Below are positions 1 through 6,301 of a stretch of 11,425 nucleotides of DNA, in pieces. The DNA lies in contig JAATGD010000054.1 in NCBI GenBank assembly GCA_015654965.1, forward strand, positions 1 to 11,425, read 5' to 3'. Origin of the DNA: Hyphomicrobiales bacterium. Lineage in GTDB: Bacteria; Pseudomonadota; Alphaproteobacteria; Rhizobiales; Rhizobiaceae. Every line of letters begins with the position of its first letter. Within the stretch, counting starts at the first letter, position 1. The notes beneath the pieces were generated by a model, which made no database searches, was not told where the DNA came from, and worked only from the letters and a program-made list of their open reading frames with translations. The translations under genes and the position numbers were made by a program.

Positions 1-823
1 GAAAGAGCACGAGGGCGCGCGCGTGCCATTGCTGCGGCCCGCACCTGACGATACGCCCGATGATGCAAATGCCCTGTCCTCTTCCTGCTATCCGCTTGTA
101 CCCTTTGGCAACCGGGTGAAAGACAACCGGTTCTGGTTTGCGGGCAGGGAATATCGCTTCAGCCCCAATACTGCATGGGACCCGCATTATCTGCATGGCG
201 AAGGCTGGCAATCGGAATGGTCTGTCGATGCGCATGAACATGACCGCATCACGATGCATTTTGCCCATCATGGCGGGCATACGCCTTATATCTATCGTAC
301 TGTGCAGGATTTTTCGCTGAGTGGCGAGGAATTGCGACTCACGCTGTCGGTTGAAAATACAGGCGATGTGGCCTTGCCTTTCGGCCTTGGCTGGCATCCT
401 TATTTTCCAATGACGCCCCGGACGACTTTGCTCGCTCCCGCCCGGAAATTCTGGACCGAGACCGATGGCTGGCTGCCGGGCGAGGCAACCCGTATTCCGG
501 GCGACCTGGATTTCGCAAAACCGTCCCCCCTGCCGCATCGCTGGGTGAATAATGGCTATGAGGACTGGTCTGGAGAGGCGACCATATGCTGGCCCGAGCG
601 ACAGATGCAGCTTCACCTGAGCGCCGATCCCCTGTTGCGCCATGCTTTCATCTTTGTTTCGGATCAGGGTTTCGATCCGCAGTTCAGACGCGATTATTTT
701 TGTTTCGAGCCAATGTCGCATCTTGCGAATGGCCATAATCTGCCGGGTCTCGGCGGATTTGAAATACTCAAGCCCGGCCAGCACTTGTCGGGCAGCATCC
801 GGCTTCGGCCGCAAGGCCTATGA
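1..823 (+). CDS. Aldose 1-epimerase (galactose mutarotase)-like protein, 5' partial
   Basis: The reading frame is open to the first base of the window, and a GTG at position 23 is not a convincing start, so the N-terminus (about 30 residues by comparison with the usual 290-310 aa of the family) lies upstream. The visible part, counted from the GTG, shows the mutarotase pattern: a PLVPFGNRVKDNRF segment (about 25-38), LHGEGW with the first conserved histidine (about 57-62), GWHPYF with the second (about 123-128), and FEPMSH carrying the catalytic glutamate (about 230-235). Family members interconvert alpha and beta anomers of aldoses; the histidines and glutamate act as acid and base. The gene lies 111 nt upstream of galactonate dehydratase on the same strand, so it probably supplies the right sugar anomer to a sugar 1-dehydrogenase in the same pathway. 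Substrate is inferred from context only; other aldoses are possible. Cytoplasmic; no signal peptide can be judged because the start is missing. Confidence 0.85.
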   Translation, partial: KEHEGARVPLLRPAPDDTPDDANALSSSCYPLVPFGNRVKDNRFWFAGREYRFSPNTAWDPHYLHGEGWQSEWSVDAHEHDRITMHFAHHGGHTPYIYRTVQDFSLSGEELRLTLSVENTGDVALPFGLGWHPYFPMTPRTTLLAPARKFWTETDGWLPGEATRIPGDLDFAKPSPLPHRWVNNGYEDWSGEATICWPERQMQLHLSADPLLRHAFIFVSDQGFDPQFRRDYFCFEPMSHLANGHNLPGLGGFEILKPGQHLSGSIRLRPQGL

Positions 824-934
824 ACATGGCACATCTCTCATGCCAACCATCGTCAACTGGCAATATCAATGCCGCTGTCTTCGCTGTCGCCACAAAAGCG
901 GCCGAGCTTATTCTTGCCTGATCGGAAACCGCCC
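824..934 (+). other. Gap before dgoD with weak ribosome binding site
   Basis: These 111 nt separate the epimerase stop from the dgoD ATG. No convincing promoter, terminator or small gene was found. The sequence just before the ATG (CGGAAACCGCCC) gives only a poor Shine-Dalgarno match, GGA about 8 nt upstream. An in-frame upstream ATG at 869 would add 22 residues that do not resemble the family, so it is not preferred. The gap is long enough for an internal promoter or a regulator site, but nothing diagnostic is seen. Confidence 0.4.
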
Positions 935-2083
935 ATGAAAATCACCAAGCTGACCACCTATATCGTGCCGCCGCGCTGGCTGTTCCTGAAAATCGAAACG
1001 GACGAAGGCATCGTTGGATGGGGCGAGCCGGTCGTGGAGGGCCGGGCCTTGAGCGTTGAAGCGGCAGTTCAGGAAATGGCGGATTACCTGATTGGCAAGG
1101 ACCCTTTTCTGATCGAGGATCACTGGACGGTTCTCTACCGCGGCGGGTTTTATCGCGGCGGGGCTATCCACATGTCGGCGCTGGCCGGTATCGATCAGGC
1201 ATTGTGGGATATCAAGGGCAAGGCGCTCGGCCAGCCGGTCCACTCCCTGCTCGGTGGCCAGTTGCGGGACCGGATCAAGGTCTATTCATGGATCGGCGGC
1301 GATCGCCCTTCCGATGACGCCCGCAATGCAAAAGACGTGGTTGCGCGCGGCTTCAAGGCGATCAAGCTCAATGGCTGCGAGGAAATGCAGATCGTTGACA
1401 GCAATGAGAAGGTGGAAAAGGCGGTCGAGACGATTGCCATCATCCGTGAGGCTGTCGGTCCGCATATTGGCATCGGCGTTGATTTTCACGGGCGGGTGCA
1501 CAAGCCGATGGCCAAGGTTCTGGCGAAAGAACTGGAGCCTTACAAGCTGATGTTCATTGAAGAGCCGGTGCTTTCGGAAAACAAGGAAGCGCTGAGGGAA
1601 ATAGCCAACCATTCCTCCACGCCCATCGCACTTGGCGAGCGACTGTTTTCCCGCTGGGATTTCAAGTCGGTGTTTGAAGGCGGTTATGTCGACATCATCC
1701 AGCCCGATCTGTCGCATGCCGGTGGCATCACCGAATGCCGCAAGATTGCCGCCATGGCCGAAGCCTATGATGTGGCACTGGCGCCCCATTGCCCGTTGGG
1801 GCCGATCGCGCTGGCGGCGTGTCTTCAGGTCGATGCGGTTGCCTATAATGCCTTCATTCAGGAACAGAGCCTCGGAATTCACTACAATCGGGCCAATGAT
1901 ATTCTCGATTATATCGTCAACAAGGATGTTTTCCAATATGCCGATGGTTTCGTAAGCATTCCGCAAGGACCGGGACTAGGGGTGGAAGTCGATGAGGCTT
2001 ATGTGATTGAGCGGGCGAAGGAAGGCCATCGCTGGCGCAATCCGGTCTGGCGGCATGCCGACGGCAGTTTCGCAGAGTGGTGA
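935..2083 (+). CDS. dgoD: D-galactonate dehydratase (enolase superfamily)
   Basis: Dehydrates D-galactonate to 2-dehydro-3-deoxy-D-galactonate (EC 4.2.1.6), an Mg2+-dependent cytoplasmic reaction of the De Ley-Doudoroff type galactose route. From the ATG at 935 the protein is 382 aa, the length of E. coli DgoD, and starts MKITKLTTY as that family does. The expected residues fall at the E. coli numbers: metal ligands D183 (in GVDFHGR), E209 (in FIEEP) and E235 (in LGERL), and catalytic H185 and H285 (in APHCPLGP). The N-terminal capping domain covers about 1-115 and the (beta/alpha)7-beta barrel about 125-340. The following SDR gene begins 14 nt after its stop. The weak ribosome binding site may mean modest or coupled translation. 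The main alternative is a neighbouring mandelate-racemase-family sugar-acid dehydratase, but the residue-by-residue match and length make DgoD most likely. Confidence 0.93.
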   Translation: MKITKLTTYIVPPRWLFLKIETDEGIVGWGEPVVEGRALSVEAAVQEMADYLIGKDPFLIEDHWTVLYRGGFYRGGAIHMSALAGIDQALWDIKGKALGQPVHSLLGGQLRDRIKVYSWIGGDRPSDDARNAKDVVARGFKAIKLNGCEEMQIVDSNEKVEKAVETIAIIREAVGPHIGIGVDFHGRVHKPMAKVLAKELEPYKLMFIEEPVLSENKEALREIANHSSTPIALGERLFSRWDFKSVFEGGYVDIIQPDLSHAGGITECRKIAAMAEAYDVALAPHCPLGPIALAACLQVDAVAYNAFIQEQSLGIHYNRANDILDYIVNKDVFQYADGFVSIPQGPGLGVEVDEAYVIERAKEGHRWRNPVWRHADGSFAEW

Positions 2084-2097
2084 GAGAGGAGCAGGTT

Positions 2098-2877
2098 ATG
2101 ACAGGACGGCTTTCAGGCAAGCGGATATTCGTGACGGGTGCGGCGCAGGGCATCGGCCTTGCGATTGCAAAAGCGTTTGCGCGCGAGGGAGCGGCCCTGT
2201 TCCTGATCGATCGCGACGCGGGGCTTCTGCAACAGGAAGCCCGGGCCTTGCAGGACAAGGGCTATGTGCTGGGCTGGCGTTCTACCGACATAACGGATGC
2301 GGCAGCGATCATGGAGGCAACCCATGAGGCGGAGCGGGCGATCGGTCCGGTGAATGCGCTTGTCAACAATGCCGGCGTGAACGTCTTTGCCGAACCGCTT
2401 GAAACAAGCGACGAGGAATGGGAGCGCTGCTTCAACATCAATCTCAAAGGGGCGTGGAACTGCTGCAAGGCCATGCTGCCGGGCATGATCGGGGCCGGGG
2501 GCGGGGTCGTTCTCAATATTGCCTCGACCCATTCCTTCACCATCATTCCGCATACTTTTCCCTATCCTGTGGCAAAACATGCGCTTTTGGGCATGACCAA
2601 AGCGCTCGGCCTGGAATATGCGCCGAAGAATATTCGCGTGAATGCGCTGGCGCCCGGCTATGTGGAAACGCAGAAAGCCACCGATTACTGGAACAGTTTT
2701 GCCGATCCTCAAGCCGCAAGGGCGGAAACGATGAAGCTGCATCCGGGCGGACGGATTGCCTCCCCCGATGAGATTGCAATGGCTGCGGTCTTCATGGTTT
2801 CCGATGAGTGCCCGTTCATGAATGCCACATGCCTGACAATCGACGGCGGCCTGAGCATCCAGCAGCATCCCGCTTGA
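2098..2877 (+). CDS. Classical SDR dehydrogenase, probable sugar 1-dehydrogenase of the galactose cluster
   Basis: A 259-aa classical short-chain dehydrogenase/reductase. The cofactor motif TGAAQGIG is at 13-20, and D38 at the end of beta-2 (LFLIDRD) suggests NAD rather than NADP. NNAG is at 90-93, the structural N115 lies in FNINLKG, and the catalytic S143, Y156 and K160 are all present (IAST; YPVAK). A PG motif (A185-P186-G187) and the C-terminal DGG (249-251) are also typical. The start is the ATG at 2098 because AGGAG at 2087-2091 sits 6 nt before it; a GTG at 2077 would overlap dgoD and lacks a ribosome binding site. It sits 14 nt after dgoD and is probably co-transcribed. From context it may oxidise D-galactose (or a related aldose such as L-arabinose or D-fucose) at C1 to the lactone, but SDR specificity cannot be read from sequence. 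It could instead act on a sugar acid or polyol. Confidence 0.85.
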   Translation: MTGRLSGKRIFVTGAAQGIGLAIAKAFAREGAALFLIDRDAGLLQQEARALQDKGYVLGWRSTDITDAAAIMEATHEAERAIGPVNALVNNAGVNVFAEPLETSDEEWERCFNINLKGAWNCCKAMLPGMIGAGGGVVLNIASTHSFTIIPHTFPYPVAKHALLGMTKALGLEYAPKNIRVNALAPGYVETQKATDYWNSFADPQAARAETMKLHPGGRIASPDEIAMAAVFMVSDECPFMNATCLTIDGGLSIQQHPA

Positions 2878-2881
2878 ACGC

Positions 2882-2896
2882 TGAATTCCGTGTTCA
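2882..2896. promoter_or_regulatory. TGA-N9-TCA palindrome, possible iron-responsive (RirA-type) operator
   Basis: The arms CTGAA (2881-2885) and TTCAG (2893-2897) form a perfect 5-bp inverted repeat around a 7-nt centre, which also reads as TGA-N9-TCA. That pattern is the iron-responsive operator described in rhizobia and bound by RirA. It begins 4 nt after the SDR stop and about 67 nt upstream of the proposed -35 of the regulator gene, which is farther than expected for direct repression. It could equally be a weak hairpin at the end of the dgo operon; no T-run follows. Low confidence. Confidence 0.25.
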
Positions 2897-2918
2897 GGTG
2901 ACGATACCAGAAAGTTTT

Positions 2919-2978
2919 AAAGGCTCACAAATCGCGTATTGTGAATCCTTGTGAACGAAAAAACTGTCAAAGGCACAA
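2919..2978 (+). repeat. Repeat-rich operator candidate upstream of the AraC-type regulator
   Basis: An AT-rich stretch with layered repeats. AAAGGCTCACAA (2919-2930) and AAAGGCACAA (2969-2978) are near-copies whose starts are 50 bp apart, differing by a TC insertion. TTGTGAA occurs twice in tandem (2939-2945 and 2949-2955) with a 10-bp period, one helical turn. TCACAA (2925-2930) and TTGTGA (2939-2944) form an inverted repeat with 8 nt between them. The downstream AAAGGC copy abuts and overlaps the proposed -35 and enters the spacer, where a bound regulator would block polymerase. Such repeats are typical of AraC-family sites, whose two helix-turn-helix units read direct repeats one turn apart. 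That the adjacent regulator binds here is inference. Confidence 0.5.
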
Positions 2979-2992
2979 TAACATGATATTAT
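2964..2992 (+). promoter_or_regulatory. Probable sigma70-type promoter of the AraC-type regulator
   Basis: CTGTCA (2964-2969, 4/6 to TTGACA) and TATTAT (2987-2992, 5/6 to TATAAT) are separated by exactly 17 nt. Transcription would begin near 2999, about 23 nt before the chosen ATG at 3022. The proximal AAAGGC repeat lies across the end of the -35 and into the spacer, which fits negative autoregulation. Confidence 0.45.
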
Positions 2993-3021
2993 AAGTCATC
3001 TTTTTCCGAGAGATGATTTTC

Positions 3022-3948
3022 ATGCAGCAAGCGATAGATGATGCGCGGTTTATGGAGATCGCACGCCGATGGGGATATCGGGGAACGGTTTCTGTTTCTG
3101 CGGATGGTAGCGAAATGGCTCCCTTTGTCGGGACGGTCCGGGATCGGCGCCTTTCGAGCGGGTTACAGGTCTGTAGCGCCGATATGCTTTCGCTTCGCTC
3201 AAGCATACGCACAGGAACGGTTGACCGTTCAGTCATGCTGATCTGTTCGGTTTCCGGCCACCGGGTGTCCTATTCTCTGGACAATGGCCGGTCTTTTTGT
3301 GTGGAACCCGGCACGATGGCTTTCCTGACGGCTTCGGACATGCTTTCTCTGGCCACGACCACACAATCGGGTGAGCAAAGCGGCTTGTTGGTTATCCAGG
3401 CCGATCCGGAAACGATCATGGATGCCGATCTGGCAGATGAGCTGGAACGTCGGGTGAGATGCACGGATATAATGACCGGGATGACCGCGCCGCGCACTCT
3501 GGCGCTCGCAGGGCGATTGTTTGGTGGCATGCGAACCTCTCTTGCAGACCGGCTGATTGCCGAAAGCTGTGCCTTGGAGCTTCTCGCCCAATGGATTGAG
3601 GGGAAGGCTGGCCATGGCGGTGCAAATTTGCGTGGCGATCAGGCAAGGATAAGGCGTGTCTGCGATTATCTGGAAGCCAATATTGCCAAGGAGCAGCATT
3701 TGTCCTTGCTTGCGCGTGAGGCTGGCATGAGCCTGTCATCTTTCAAGACGAAGTTTCATGAGATCACCGGGCAGACGGTTTTCGGTTATCTGACGCATAA
3801 AAGGCTGGAACGCGCGCGCCGTGGCATCGAGCAGGAGGGCTGGAGCGTTGCCGAAGCCGCATGGTTCAGCGGCTATCGCCATGCCACGAATTTTTCAGCG
3901 GCGTTTCGCCGTCATTTCGGTTTCAGCCCCAAAAACTTCAAGCAATAG
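3022..3948 (+). CDS. AraC-family transcriptional regulator, PchR/YbtA-like (siderophore-type)
   Basis: A 308-aa regulator from the ATG at 3022, chosen because GAGAG at 3008-3012 lies 9 nt before it; an in-frame ATG at 3013 directly abuts that site and would add three residues. The C-terminal AraC DNA-binding domain spans about 208-306: a first helix-turn-helix around LSLLAREAGMSLSSFKTKFHE, a linker helix (GYLTHKRLERAR), and a second around SVAEAAWFSGYRHATNFSAAF, ending in the FGFSPKNFK signature. The N-terminal part (about 1-200) resembles the sensor domain of PchR, AlcR and YbtA-type regulators, which respond to ferric siderophores and activate a receptor operon. It lies 137 nt upstream of a TonB-dependent receptor on the same strand, and both intergenic gaps carry repeats. 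Likely role: activation of the receptor-transport operon and autoregulation. The ligand is unknown. Confidence 0.88.
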   Translation: MQQAIDDARFMEIARRWGYRGTVSVSADGSEMAPFVGTVRDRRLSSGLQVCSADMLSLRSSIRTGTVDRSVMLICSVSGHRVSYSLDNGRSFCVEPGTMAFLTASDMLSLATTTQSGEQSGLLVIQADPETIMDADLADELERRVRCTDIMTGMTAPRTLALAGRLFGGMRTSLADRLIAESCALELLAQWIEGKAGHGGANLRGDQARIRRVCDYLEANIAKEQHLSLLAREAGMSLSSFKTKFHEITGQTVFGYLTHKRLERARRGIEQEGWSVAEAAWFSGYRHATNFSAAFRRHFGFSPKNFKQ

Positions 3949-4085
3949 GACCATTTGCGCACCGTTTTTGGCCTGTGGCTTTTCGCATTGTTTTTTTGGC
4001 CTTTTGCATCCGTCCTTCATGTTGTTTCCTGATGTGAAAAAAGACTACCAGAATACTCATGAAATCGCTTTTTCCGAGGGCCGCC
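3949..4085 (+). promoter_or_regulatory. Receptor operon control region
   Basis: These 137 nt between the regulator and the receptor hold no gene. They contain the 21-bp-spaced direct repeat described separately, several T-runs, and an imperfect TTCA (4016-4019) / TGAA (4035-4038) inverted pair. No good sigma70 promoter is visible: the best -10-like element is AATACT (4052-4057), without a good -35 at the right distance. That fits a promoter that needs an activator. GAGGG (4076-4080) is the ribosome binding site of the receptor gene. There is no clear intrinsic terminator for the regulator gene, so some read-through is possible. Confidence 0.5.
3977..4009 (+). repeat. 12-bp direct repeat offset by 21 bp, probable AraC-type operator
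   Basis: GGCTTTTCGCAT (3977-3988) and GGCCTTTTGCAT (3998-4009) match at 10 of 12 positions and are offset by exactly 21 bp, two helical turns, so both present the same face of the helix. A partly overlapping exact repeat, TTTTTGGCCT, occurs at 3965-3974 and 3993-4002. On the opposite strand the units resemble the AAAGGC elements upstream of the regulator. Placement about 45-80 nt before a weak -10-like element and 77 nt or more before the receptor ATG suits an activator site. Binding by the adjacent regulator is inferred, not shown. Confidence 0.5.
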
Positions 4086-6290
4086 ATGAGTGTTCAGTTT
4101 GTCCGTCCAATGCATTATGCCGGTCGCAGGGTTGCCGTCTGGCTTATGGGGTCTGTGGCTGTTGCAGCCATCTGCGCGTCCCTGTCGCCTGTTTCGGCCC
4201 AGAGCGTTGAAGAGACAAATGGTGCAATCGTCCTCAAGCAGATCACGGTCACAGCGCGCCGCGATGCGGAAAACGCGGCGAACGTGCCGGTCAGCATCGG
4301 ACTTGCCGATCAAAGCACGGTTGCGCTTGAAAACCCATCCAATGCCGCAATCGATATATCGCGCAGCATCCCTAACTACAGCGTTAATGATGTGGGCAAC
4401 CCGCTATTCGCCTTTGGTGCCATTCGTGGTGTCGGCACGCTGAGTTTTCCGATGAATCCCTTCGATTCAACGATCAGCTATGCCTTGAACGGCACGCCGA
4501 TCTCCATGTATGCCGGAAGCCAGCAATATCTCGATGTGACGCGTGTGGAAGTCATGCGTGGTCCGCAGAACGTGCTTTTCGGCAGGGCTTCGCAAGGTGG
4601 TACTGTGAATATCGTGACGGGCGAGCCGGACGGAACGCGTGATTTCAGAATTCGTGGCGAGATCGGAACCAACAGCGAATATCTCACCGATTTCATTGCC
4701 GGTGGCGCGATCATCCCGGATGTGCTCAACGGTCGTGCCGCGATCCGGTTTACCGGCGGCAAGGGCGATGTGAAGAACCTGACCGATGGTGCCGATCTTC
4801 CGGACCGGCAGATCGGGGCTGTCCGTGGTTCCTTGCGCTGGTTTGCGGGGGAGAATACGACGATCACCGCAAGGGGATATTTTGAACGCGATGATCGCCA
4901 GACGTTCAATTACATCCTGCGTGGCGGTTCCGACTATCCGGCCGTCATGCTGGATAAGCCACTCGAATTTGATGGTAATCTGGCAATCGGCAGTATCGAC
5001 ATCAAACATGAATTCGACAGTTTCGACCTGACTGGTACGGTCAGCTATCAGAACATCGTCTCGCATATGGATTCTGACAATACGGATGGCCTTCTTTATG
5101 GCCCGATGTTTGGTCTGCCCGCTTCTGCCTTTTCATCCTCGACATGCAGTGATTGCACGCAATATCGTTTTGAGGAACGCGCATGGTCAGGCGAATTGCG
5201 GGCATCGTCAAAGGAAGGGGCCGATTATCGCTGGACCGGAGGTATCAGCTTCTATGATTCCCGCTTCCATCATCACGGTACAAACACCAATTCTTACGGC
5301 GTCACGCAGAATGGTCTGTATGATTCCAAACTCAATCTTCAGGATTACTCAGTCTTTGGCGAGATTGACATTCCGCTTTCGGAAACAGTTTTCGTCACGC
5401 CCGGCCTACGCGCAGGCTATGAAAAGGTTTCGCGTGACGGCTATTATATTTCCAACGGCACGCCCGGTACGGTCGCTTCATTTACGGAAAATGGAGATGT
5501 CGATGAAGGCTATATCGCAGGTGGCCTGACGCTCAGCTTCAAGCCGGATGATGATCAACTCTATTACGCATCGATCAAGCGCGGTCATTCTGGTCCGGGT
5601 TTTCCCTATTTCAATATTGATGCCGTTTATGGAAGGGCAGCTTCCTCCTATCCTTCGTCATCCAACTGGACGTATGAGATCGGTGCCCGCAGCACGGTTC
5701 TGGATGGCCGTATGACGCTTGAAGGTTCAGTTTTCTATAATGATGTCAAGGATGGCCATCTGAACTATTTCGACCTGACAGCAAGCCAATATGCGATTGC
5801 GGCCCTGAATTATCGCACATACGGTTTCGAGGCCGGTGCGCGGGCAGAGATTGCCGAAGGTCTGGAATTGCACGGAAATGTTGGATATACGCGGGCCGAG
5901 TTTTTCGATGTCGCATCCGATAGCGCATCGGGAGCATTTGAGGATGGCAGACTGCCCGGCGTTCCAGAGTGGTCGGGTTCCATCGGCCTGACACATCATC
6001 TCGCTCTCGATAATTACGGGTTGGGTGGCGAACTCGTTTCTTCCGCTGAATTTCAGTTTACGACCGGACGGCGGCCTGCGGATATTGCCAACAGTTTTGA
6101 TCTGAAGAACTATCGTGTGGTCAATGCGCGTATCGGCTGGGAAAAGGACAATTTCAGCATCTATGCATTCGGGCGCAATATTTTCGATGACAAGATCGAA
6201 GTTGCAGGAACCGCCTATACATCGACGGTGCTGGCAGTGACGCCCGGCCTTGGCCGTGTGATCGGGGCCGGCGTTGAAGTCAAGTTCTGA
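4086..6290 (+). CDS. TonB-dependent outer-membrane receptor, ferric-siderophore type (FyuA-like architecture)
   Basis: A 734-aa outer-membrane receptor that would import a ligand using TonB/ExbBD energy. The start is the ATG at 4086, with GAGGG 5 nt before it; the in-frame ATG at 4059 has no ribosome binding site. A signal peptide is visible: basic AGRR (12-15), a hydrophobic core (16-32), and a probable cut after SAQ (37-39). The TonB box ITVTA is at 53-57. The plug domain covers about 60-185 with the conserved VEVMRGPQNVLFG (154-166) and GGTVNIVT (171-178). The remainder is a beta-barrel ending in phenylalanine (GVEVKF), as outer-membrane proteins do. A close cysteine pair, C354 and C357 (CSDC), lies in a probable surface loop. 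It is the first gene of a tight operon with an MFS permease and two ABC proteins, behind a PchR/YbtA-like regulator, which points to a siderophore. The exact ligand cannot be read; haem, cobalamin or another metallophore is less likely. Confidence 0.92.
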   Translation: MSVQFVRPMHYAGRRVAVWLMGSVAVAAICASLSPVSAQSVEETNGAIVLKQITVTARRDAENAANVPVSIGLADQSTVALENPSNAAIDISRSIPNYSVNDVGNPLFAFGAIRGVGTLSFPMNPFDSTISYALNGTPISMYAGSQQYLDVTRVEVMRGPQNVLFGRASQGGTVNIVTGEPDGTRDFRIRGEIGTNSEYLTDFIAGGAIIPDVLNGRAAIRFTGGKGDVKNLTDGADLPDRQIGAVRGSLRWFAGENTTITARGYFERDDRQTFNYILRGGSDYPAVMLDKPLEFDGNLAIGSIDIKHEFDSFDLTGTVSYQNIVSHMDSDNTDGLLYGPMFGLPASAFSSSTCSDCTQYRFEERAWSGELRASSKEGADYRWTGGISFYDSRFHHHGTNTNSYGVTQNGLYDSKLNLQDYSVFGEIDIPLSETVFVTPGLRAGYEKVSRDGYYISNGTPGTVASFTENGDVDEGYIAGGLTLSFKPDDDQLYYASIKRGHSGPGFPYFNIDAVYGRAASSYPSSSNWTYEIGARSTVLDGRMTLEGSVFYNDVKDGHLNYFDLTASQYAIAALNYRTYGFEAGARAEIAEGLELHGNVGYTRAEFFDVASDSASGAFEDGRLPGVPEWSGSIGLTHHLALDNYGLGGELVSSAEFQFTTGRRPADIANSFDLKNYRVVNARIGWEKDNFSIYAFGRNIFDDKIEVAGTAYTSTVLAVTPGLGRVIGAGVEVKF

Positions 6291-6301
6291 CGGCATCTGC
6301 A

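Noticed and set aside
869..934. Upstream ATG extending dgoD by 22 residues
   Set aside because: The extra residues (MPLSSLSPQKRP...) do not fit the family, while the ATG at 935 gives the exact 382-aa length with active-site numbering equal to that of E. coli.
1286..1966. Minus-strand open frame (226 codons) opposite dgoD
   Set aside because: It lies entirely within dgoD, whose full active site is present, and has no family resemblance.
2077..2097. GTG start for the SDR overlapping the end of dgoD
   Set aside because: No ribosome binding site in front of it; AGGAG is correctly placed for the ATG at 2098, and SDRs normally begin shortly before the first beta strand.
2113..2868. Minus-strand open frame (251 codons) opposite the SDR gene
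   Set aside because: Shadow of the SDR coding sequence; low-complexity His- and Arg-rich translation and no motif.
3965..4005. T-runs after the regulator gene as an intrinsic terminator
   Set aside because: No stable GC-rich stem precedes either T-run; the repeats are direct rather than inverted and fit an operator better.
4059..4085. Upstream ATG for the TonB-dependent receptor
   Set aside because: No Shine-Dalgarno sequence precedes it, whereas GAGGG lies 5 nt before the ATG at 4086, which also gives a normal signal peptide.
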